Assembly: GCA_033721095.1 (NCBI GenBank)
Contig: JAWWBG010000088.1
Span: forward strand, 1-9,894
Source of the DNA: JAWWBG01 sp033721095
GTDB taxonomy: Bacteria > Actinomycetota > Nitriliruptoria > Nitriliruptorales > Nitriliruptoraceae
DNA: 9,894 nucleotides
Direction: 5' to 3'
Shown: piece by piece, positions 6,212 through 9,894 of the stretch
How the letters are laid out: each line of letters begins with the position of its first letter
Numbering within the stretch: position 1 is the first letter of the stretch
Program-made: the position numbers and the translations under genes
The notes under the pieces: model-generated
Told to the model about the DNA's origin: nothing
What the model saw: the letters and a program-made list of their open reading frames with translations, nothing else
Databases searched by the model: none

Positions 6212-6889
6212 ATGGAAACAGCGGCCAGCACGACGCAGCCGATCAAGCCACGCACCGGTACGACAACAGCCGTCGTCGTGGACGACCGTCCCCTCGTTCG
6301 TGCCGGCCTGGCCACGATCCTCGAGCACGGCGACGAGATCAGCGTCGTGGCCGCCAACCCCCTTGTCGACCTCGTTGCCTCGGTTCGGGCCATCCAGCCC
6401 AGTGTCGTCGTCGTGGGCATCCCCTCCGACGATGACGACCCCTTTCGCGCGATTGCCGCCGCCAACGCGGTCACCGAGCAGCTGTACATCCTGGCCCTGA
6501 CCGATCGAGCCGACGGCATCGACCTGCGCGAGGCAGTCATCGCGGGGGTTGACAGCTTCCTGCTCACCAGCTCCTCGGCGACCGAGCTGCGTGACGCAGC
6601 CATCGCGACCGCACGGGGCGAGCGCATCGTGTCCCCCGAGATCGCCATGGAGCTCGCCGGCTCGTGGCGCAGCGACCCGACGCGTGGCCGCCAACCGACG
6701 TTGACGCCGCGCGAGGCCGAGGTACTGGCGCTCATCGCCGAGGGGATGACGAACCAGCAGGTGGGCATCGAGCTCGGCCTGTCCGCTCGGACCATCAAGA
6801 CCCACGTCCAGAACCTGCTGACCAAGCTCAACGCTCCGGACCGGACCGGGGCGGTGGCACGGGCCTTCCGCACGGGCCTGCTGCGCTAG
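6212..6889 (+). CDS. LuxR/NarL-family response regulator with degenerate receiver
   Basis: This 225-residue protein has a receiver-like domain (about 18-138) and a LuxR-type helix-turn-helix (163-224: LTPREAEVLALIAEGMTNQQ, then ELGLSARTIKTHVQNLLTKL). It should bind DNA as a dimer. In the receiver, the acidic pair Asp24-Asp25 and Thr97 (ILALT) are kept, but where a normal family member has VVLLD at the end of strand 3 this one has VVVVG, so Gly69 replaces the phosphorylated Asp. At the usual conserved Lys (GYLLK) it has FLLT (Thr119). Four Asp residues (73-76) follow in the next loop. Phosphorylation by a histidine kinase is therefore unlikely, and no kinase gene is next to it. The start is ATG at 6212, with AGGA 7 bases upstream. 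It is divergent from the coiled-coil gene and is followed by a strong hairpin. Confidence 0.92.
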   Translation: METAASTTQPIKPRTGTTTAVVVDDRPLVRAGLATILEHGDEISVVAANPLVDLVASVRAIQPSVVVVGIPSDDDDPFRAIAAANAVTEQLYILALTDRADGIDLREAVIAGVDSFLLTSSSATELRDAAIATARGERIVSPEIAMELAGSWRSDPTRGRQPTLTPREAEVLALIAEGMTNQQVGIELGLSARTIKTHVQNLLTKLNAPDRTGAVARAFRTGLLR

Positions 6890-6906
6890 CCACCGCCCAC
6901 CCCGCC

Positions 6907-6952
6907 TGGGCCGGGGAGGATTGGACCGTCCACACCGATCCTCCTCGGCCAG
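6907..6952. terminator. long hairpin, bidirectional terminator candidate
   Basis: GGCCGGGGAGGAT (6909-6921) pairs with ATCCTCCTCGGCC (6938-6950) over 13 pairs with one G-T wobble. The 16-base loop itself holds TGGAC-C-GTCCA, which could form an alternative inner stem. It lies about 20 bases after the regulator's stop and about 35 bases past the stop of the convergent gene. There is no U-tract. Confidence 0.55.
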
Positions 6953-6972
6953 GGGCGTCGTCAACGATGCCG

Positions 6973-6987
6973 GAGGTCGTCGACCTC
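6973..6987. repeat. 15-bp palindrome at the 3' end of the DUF6027-like gene
   Basis: GAGGTCG, a central T, then CGACCTC give perfect 7-bp arms around one base, the same geometry as the 6136-6150 palindrome on the other side of the LuxR-type gene. It overlaps the stop codon (6986-6988). A loopless palindrome is more like a protein-binding site than a terminator, but it could be chance in GC-rich DNA. Confidence 0.3.
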
Positions 6988-7372
6988 AACCGTGATCGCC
7001 CCCGGATGGGTAGGTCGTCTCCGCATCGTCGAGGCCGGCGCGCAGCCAGCTGACCATCGCGCGGAGCGTCTCGTAGGCCGCGAGCCGCGCGGCGTCCGTG
7101 CCCGCCTCCTCCGCCTCGTTGATCACGCTCGTCATCCGGTCCACGGCCGACGGACCGAGCTCCAACAGGCCCTCGGCCCCGCCGGCGGCCCACCGGGCCA
7201 GGACGTAGCCAGCCAGGGCGCCGACCGGGATGTCGAGGTTGCGGCTCATCGCCTCCAGCGTGGACAGCGGGTCCTGGAGCGAGTAGGCGGCCACGTCGGC
7301 GCGGAACGCCGCGTCAGGGTCGTCCTCGGGCCAGCTGTCCGTGTAGGGCTCGAGGTCGATCCGTCCGCTCAC
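6986..7372 (-). CDS. small helical protein resembling DUF6027
   Basis: The 128-residue product is soluble, acidic and mostly helical. Its N-terminal half, with LEPYTDSWPEDDPDAAFRAD and IPVGALAGYVLARWA (about 48-62), and the later GTDAARLAAYETLRAMVSWL recall the actinobacterial family I know as DUF6027; this is from memory and unchecked. No function is known and no catalytic motif is seen. The start is GTG at 7372, with GGGGAG eight bases upstream; it overlaps the stop of the PH-like gene in GTGA, so the two are probably translationally coupled. A longer frame to 7561 would lie inside the PH-like gene in another frame and is rejected. It is the last gene of the thiolase run. Its stop codon lies at the edge of a perfect 15-bp palindrome at 6973-6987. 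Confidence 0.82.
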   Translation of the reverse strand: MSGRIDLEPYTDSWPEDDPDAAFRADVAAYSLQDPLSTLEAMSRNLDIPVGALAGYVLARWAAGGAEGLLELGPSAVDRMTSVINEAEEAGTDAARLAAYETLRAMVSWLRAGLDDAETTYPSGGDHG

Positions 7373-7845
7373 GTCGGGGACTCCCCGGCCGGCGAGACGA
7401 GCTGCTCGATCTCCCGGGCAACGTGGTCGGCGTCGACCGTCACGATGGTCAGTGAGGTGCCGTCTGCGATCTCCAGCCGAACACCCGGGCCACCCCGGAC
7501 GACGATGGCAGCACGCTTGAACAGGCGGCGACTCATCCGGTAGCCCCAGCCCCATCTCCACGGGTTGACGTCGACGACGGACACGGACCGAATGTCGGCC
7601 GCCCTGACCCTGGTGCGAAACGGTGTGGGGCCGTACCGGACCTCGACACCCGTGTGGTCGACGATCAACGTGATCGAGGAGAACGCGAGCATCGCCAGCC
7701 CGACCACGGCAAGCGGCGCGAGGCCCGACAACGCGATCAGCGCCTTGTCCTCCTCGGCCAGCGCGAACGCAACGAAGACGCCCCCCGCGACCGCGACCAG
7801 CACCAGGGCCACGAACACCGCAAGGCCCGCGGACATGCGTGTCAC
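7369..7845 (-). CDS. two-TM membrane protein with PH-like domain
   Basis: Two hydrophobic helices (about 8-30 and 36-62) are separated by a short EEDK turn, so both ends should face the same side. The soluble C-terminal part (63-150) has the strand pattern of small bacterial PH-like domains: LIVDHTGVEVRYGP, the loop ADIRSVSVVDVNP, an unusual Trp-rich WRWGWGYR (96-103), then AIVVRGGPGVRLEIADG and a final helix. This resembles actinobacterial DUF3093/bPH-type membrane proteins of unknown function; the assignment is by pattern only. The start is unclear. GTG at 7845 and ATG at 7836 both lack an RBS, whereas an in-frame CTG at 7878 lies 8 bases after AGAAGG and would add 11 residues. It follows the thiolase by about 60 bases or less and overlaps the next gene by 4 bp, so it probably belongs to the thiolase operon. 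Confidence 0.8.
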   Translation of the reverse strand: MTRMSAGLAVFVALVLVAVAGGVFVAFALAEEDKALIALSGLAPLAVVGLAMLAFSSITLIVDHTGVEVRYGPTPFRTRVRAADIRSVSVVDVNPWRWGWGYRMSRRLFKRAAIVVRGGPGVRLEIADGTSLTIVTVDADHVAREIEQLVSPAGESPT

Positions 7846-7866
7846 GCGGGCCGTGGGTGCGGTTGG

Positions 7867-7915
7867 GCGAGCGCTCAGTTGAGGCGCCTTCTCTCCAAGC
7901 GAGCGCTCAGTTGAG
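7867..7915. repeat. 17-bp direct repeat spanning the thiolase stop codon
   Basis: GCGAGCGCTCAGTTGAG occurs at 7867-7883 and again at 7899-7915, a 32-base period. The second copy contains the thiolase stop codon (7907-7909) and each copy contains the palindrome GAGCGCTC. It looks like a small tandem duplication. The left copy supplies the candidate CTG start of the PH-like gene. Confidence 0.7.
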
Positions 7916-9124
7916 ACGCTCGATGATCATCGCCATGCCCTGGCCACCGCCGACGCACATGGTCTCGAGGCCGAACGTGGCGTCCTTGGACTGGAGGCCA
8001 TTGAGCAGCGTGCCGGTGATCCGGGCGCCGGTCATCCCAAACGGATGGCCGACGGCGATCGCGCCGCCGTGCGGGTTGAGCTTGTCGTGGTCGATGCCGA
8101 GCTCGTCGGCCGACGGCAGGACCTGGGCCGCGAAGGCCTCGTTGATCTCGACGATGTCGATGTCGTCGATGGTCATCCCGGCCTTCTTGAGGGCGTCCTG
8201 GCTGGCGCCGATCGGGCCGAGGCCCATGATCTCCGGGTTCAGTGCCGTCACGCCCGTGCTGACGATTCGAGCCAGCGGCGTCAGGCCCAGCTCGGCAGCC
8301 TTCGTGTCGCTCATGACGATCACGGCGGCGGCGCCATCGTTGAGCGGGCAGGCATTGCCCGCGGTGACGGTCCCGTCCGGGCGGAAGGCCGGCTTGAGGT
8401 CGCGCATCTTGTCGCGCTCGGTGTTGGCCCGCGGCGAGTCGTCCTTGTCGAGGACGTTGCCGTTCGTCAGGGTGATCGGCGTGATCTCGCGTGCCCAAAA
8501 GCCCTCGGCGTCGGCCTCCGCGTAGCGCATCTGCGACTCGTAGCCCCAGTCGTCCTGGGCTTCGCGCGAAACGCCCTTGATGCTCGCGACGTTCTCGGCG
8601 GTCTGGCCCATCGGGATGTAGATGTCCGGGAGCTTGCCGAGCGGGATCGGGTCCTCCCAGCCCTCGACACCGCCCATGGAGTTCTCCATCGTGCGGTTCT
8701 GGGCGTCCTCGAACTTCGGGTTCTGCGTGTCGGGCAGCGAGTCCGAGTTGCCCTTGATGTAGCGCGACACCATCTCGACGCCGGCCGACACGATGACGTC
8801 GGCCTCGCCGGCCTTGATGGCGTGGAAGGCCATGCGCGTGGTCTGGAGGCTCGAGGCGCAGTAGCGGGTGAGCGTCGTGCCGGGGACCTCCCACCCGAGC
8901 AGGGTGGTGACGACGCGGGCCATGTTGAAGCCCTGCTCACCGCCGGGGAGGCCACAGCCGAGGTGGAGGTCGTCGATCAGGTCAGGGGTGAGGGCGGGGA
9001 CCTTGTCCATCGCGGCCTGGATGATGGTCGCGGTGAGGTCGTCCGGACGCTCCTCGATCAACGAGCCCTTGAAGGCCCGCCCGATGGGCGTGCGGGCAGT
9101 GGCGACAATGACGGCTTCTGGCAT
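7907..9124 (-). CDS. fadA: acetyl-CoA C-acyltransferase (thiolase, FadA3-like)
   Basis: Thiolases cleave 3-ketoacyl-CoA with CoA in beta-oxidation, or condense two acetyl-CoA in reverse. The 405 residues are full length. The nucleophilic Cys89 lies in TRYCASSLQTTRMAFHAIKA, NEAFAAQ is intact, His360 lies in GGAIAVGHPFGMTGARI, and the second Cys, 390, in ETMCVGGGQG. The N-terminus (MPEAVIVATARTPIGRAFKG) and GCGLPGGEQGFNMARV closely match my recollection of M. tuberculosis FadA3 (Rv1074c), a likely degradative thiolase. No fadB- or acyl-CoA dehydrogenase-type gene is next to it. The start is ATG at 9124, the only family-consistent choice; its RBS is poor (GAAAG about 10 bases upstream). It heads the minus-strand run with the PH-like and DUF6027-like genes and is divergent from a desaturase-type gene, so control of both from the AT-rich island at 9194-9220 is plausible. 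Confidence 0.95.
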   Translation of the reverse strand: MPEAVIVATARTPIGRAFKGSLIEERPDDLTATIIQAAMDKVPALTPDLIDDLHLGCGLPGGEQGFNMARVVTTLLGWEVPGTTLTRYCASSLQTTRMAFHAIKAGEADVIVSAGVEMVSRYIKGNSDSLPDTQNPKFEDAQNRTMENSMGGVEGWEDPIPLGKLPDIYIPMGQTAENVASIKGVSREAQDDWGYESQMRYAEADAEGFWAREITPITLTNGNVLDKDDSPRANTERDKMRDLKPAFRPDGTVTAGNACPLNDGAAAVIVMSDTKAAELGLTPLARIVSTGVTALNPEIMGLGPIGASQDALKKAGMTIDDIDIVEINEAFAAQVLPSADELGIDHDKLNPHGGAIAVGHPFGMTGARITGTLLNGLQSKDATFGLETMCVGGGQGMAMIIERLN

Positions 9125-9188
9125 GGCGTGCTGCTTTCGCGTGTCGGTGAGTGGCGGAGGGCTGCCGGCTCACGCTGGGGATGGTCGG

Positions 9189-9220
9189 AGCCTACAACGA
9201 ACAATTGAACAATATTCATT
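9189..9220. promoter_or_regulatory. thiolase promoter region with AT-rich operator candidate
   Basis: This is the most AT-rich stretch of the window. On the minus strand TAGGCT (9194 to 9189) fits a -10 box 64 bases before the thiolase ATG; no clean -35 is seen. The -35 position is covered by TGAACAATATTCA (9206-9218), with TGAA/TTCA arms, and GAACAAT is repeated directly (9199-9205 and 9207-9213). Such AT-rich dyads are typical of TetR-type fatty acid regulators, though no regulator is encoded here. Confidence 0.45.
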
Positions 9221-9243
9221 CCCATGCGGAAAGTCGAAACGAC

Positions 9244-9261
9244 CGCCCAGTAGGGTGGGCG
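9244..9261. promoter_or_regulatory. inverted repeat in the leader of the desaturase-type gene
   Basis: CGCCCA, six bases (GTAGGG), then TGGGCG form a perfect stem 13 bases before the GGAGGAG ribosome binding site. The loop contains TAGGGT, itself a TANNNT box, so this could be the -10 region wrapped in an operator, or a leader hairpin. Confidence 0.3.
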
Positions 9262-9288
9262 AATCGCTCGACTCGGAGGAGATCGACC

Positions 9289-9894
9289 GTGCTCGAATCT
9301 GCTCCCCCGCTGATCATCTGGGCCATCCCGGCGTTCATCGGACTGGTCGCCCTCGAGGCATGGTTCGACGCCCGAGATCGCGTCGGCATGGGCTATGAGC
9401 CCAAGGACACGGCAGCGAGCCTGTCCATGGGCGTCGGCAACGTCCTCATCAACGTCGGCTGGAAGGTTGCCGCCTTCGCGGCCTACACGGCCGTGTTCAC
9501 CTGGAGCCCGCTTGACCTCGGCTGGACCTGGCCGGTGTGGGTGGTCGCGTTCGTGGCCGACGACTTCGCCTACTACTGGTTCCACCGGCTCCACCACGAG
9601 GTGCGCCTGCTGTGGGCGTCCCATGTGCCCCACCACTCGAGCCAGCACTACAACCTGTCGACGGCACTGCGCCAGACCTGGACACCGTGGACGGGCTTGA
9701 TCTTCTGGTTGCCGCTGGCCGCGCTGGGCTTCAACCCCCTGATGCTCGTCACGGTCGGCTCGGTCAACCTGCTCTACCAGTTCTGGATCCACACCGAGCG
9801 AATCGACAAGTTCCATCCGTGGATCGAGGCCGTCTGGAACACCCCCAGCCACCACCGGGTCCACCACGGCGCCAATCCGCAGTACATCGACCGC
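9289..9894 (+). CDS. fatty acid hydroxylase/sterol desaturase family membrane enzyme, partial (C-terminus off right edge)
   Basis: The 202 visible codons encode a polytopic membrane protein with the diiron-binding His clusters of this superfamily: HRLHH (99-103), HVPHHSSQH (112-120) and HHRVHH (188-193), plus His168 in FWIHTE. Family members use iron and O2 to hydroxylate or desaturate lipids at the membrane, with the His boxes in the cytoplasm. Hydrophobic segments are at about 8-24, 49-71, 83-97 and 136-162. The start is GTG at 9289, with a strong GGAGGAG seven bases upstream. DDFAYYWFHRLHHEVRLLW and TPSHHRVHHG are typical of the bacterial C-5 sterol desaturase-like group, but the substrate cannot be inferred. 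Beyond the edge, roughly a quarter to a third of the protein should remain. It is divergent from the thiolase, which fits a lipid role. Confidence 0.92.
   Translation, partial: MLESAPPLIIWAIPAFIGLVALEAWFDARDRVGMGYEPKDTAASLSMGVGNVLINVGWKVAAFAAYTAVFTWSPLDLGWTWPVWVVAFVADDFAYYWFHRLHHEVRLLWASHVPHHSSQHYNLSTALRQTWTPWTGLIFWLPLAALGFNPLMLVTVGSVNLLYQFWIHTERIDKFHPWIEAVWNTPSHHRVHHGANPQYIDR

Noticed and set aside
6116..6964. 282- and 250-codon minus-strand frames over the LuxR-type gene
   Set aside because: Antisense shadows; the plus strand encodes a full receiver-HTH protein with a proper RBS.
8045..9208. 387-codon plus-strand open frame
   Set aside because: Antisense to the thiolase, whose catalytic motifs are complete.
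9058..9867. 269-codon minus-strand open frame
   Set aside because: Antisense to the desaturase-type gene and overlapping the thiolase start; Arg/Gly/Val-rich with no domain.
1..9894. CRISPR array, transposon ends, tRNA or rRNA genes
   Set aside because: No regularly spaced repeats, transposase motifs, terminal inverted repeats or structured RNA genes were seen on either strand.

Overview
The window is about two-thirds G+C, rich in GTG start codons, and encodes proteins whose closest recalled relatives are in Actinomycetota: a mycobacterial-type short-chain Z-isoprenyl diphosphate synthase, a PIN-PhoH fusion protein, a FadA3-like thiolase and a small protein resembling DUF6027. It looks like ordinary actinobacterial chromosome. 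I see no IS element, phage gene, CRISPR array, tRNA or rRNA. The genus cannot be fixed from the sequence. From memory of the M. tuberculosis H37Rv map, fadA3, greA, the Rv1086 synthase and phoH2 also lie within a stretch of about twenty genes there, so part of this neighbourhood seems ancient.

Layout, left to right. (1) Bases 1-1135, minus: an exported protein with a signal peptide, a DNRLRE-like motif and a Pro/Ala/Gly-rich tail that runs off the left edge. (2) 1285-2616, minus: PIN-PhoH protein. (3) 2617-2973: non-coding gap with a probable terminator for the next gene. (4) 2974-3756, minus: isoprenyl synthase, divergent from (5) greA at 3879-4343, plus; two candidate -10 boxes share an inverted repeat between them. 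(6) 4410-6017, minus: a 535-residue coiled-coil protein convergent with greA. (7) 6018-6211: divergent regulatory region with two perfect palindromes. (8) 6212-6889, plus: a LuxR/NarL-type regulator whose receiver lacks the phosphoacceptor Asp. (9) A long hairpin between convergent genes. (10) 6986-9124, minus: a three-gene run of thiolase, two-TM PH-like protein and a small helical protein, the last two overlapping by 4 bp. (11) 9125-9288: divergent promoter region with an AT-rich island. (12) 9289-9894, plus: a fatty acid hydroxylase/sterol desaturase family membrane enzyme, cut by the right edge.

The genes fall into three loose themes: RNA and transcription housekeeping (PIN-PhoH, GreA), lipid and isoprenoid metabolism (Z-prenyl synthase, thiolase, desaturase-type enzyme), and an undescribed divergent pair of a coiled-coil protein and an atypical response regulator. 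That pair and its palindrome-rich intergenic region are the parts least explained by known biology. I did not find a convincing new multi-gene system.
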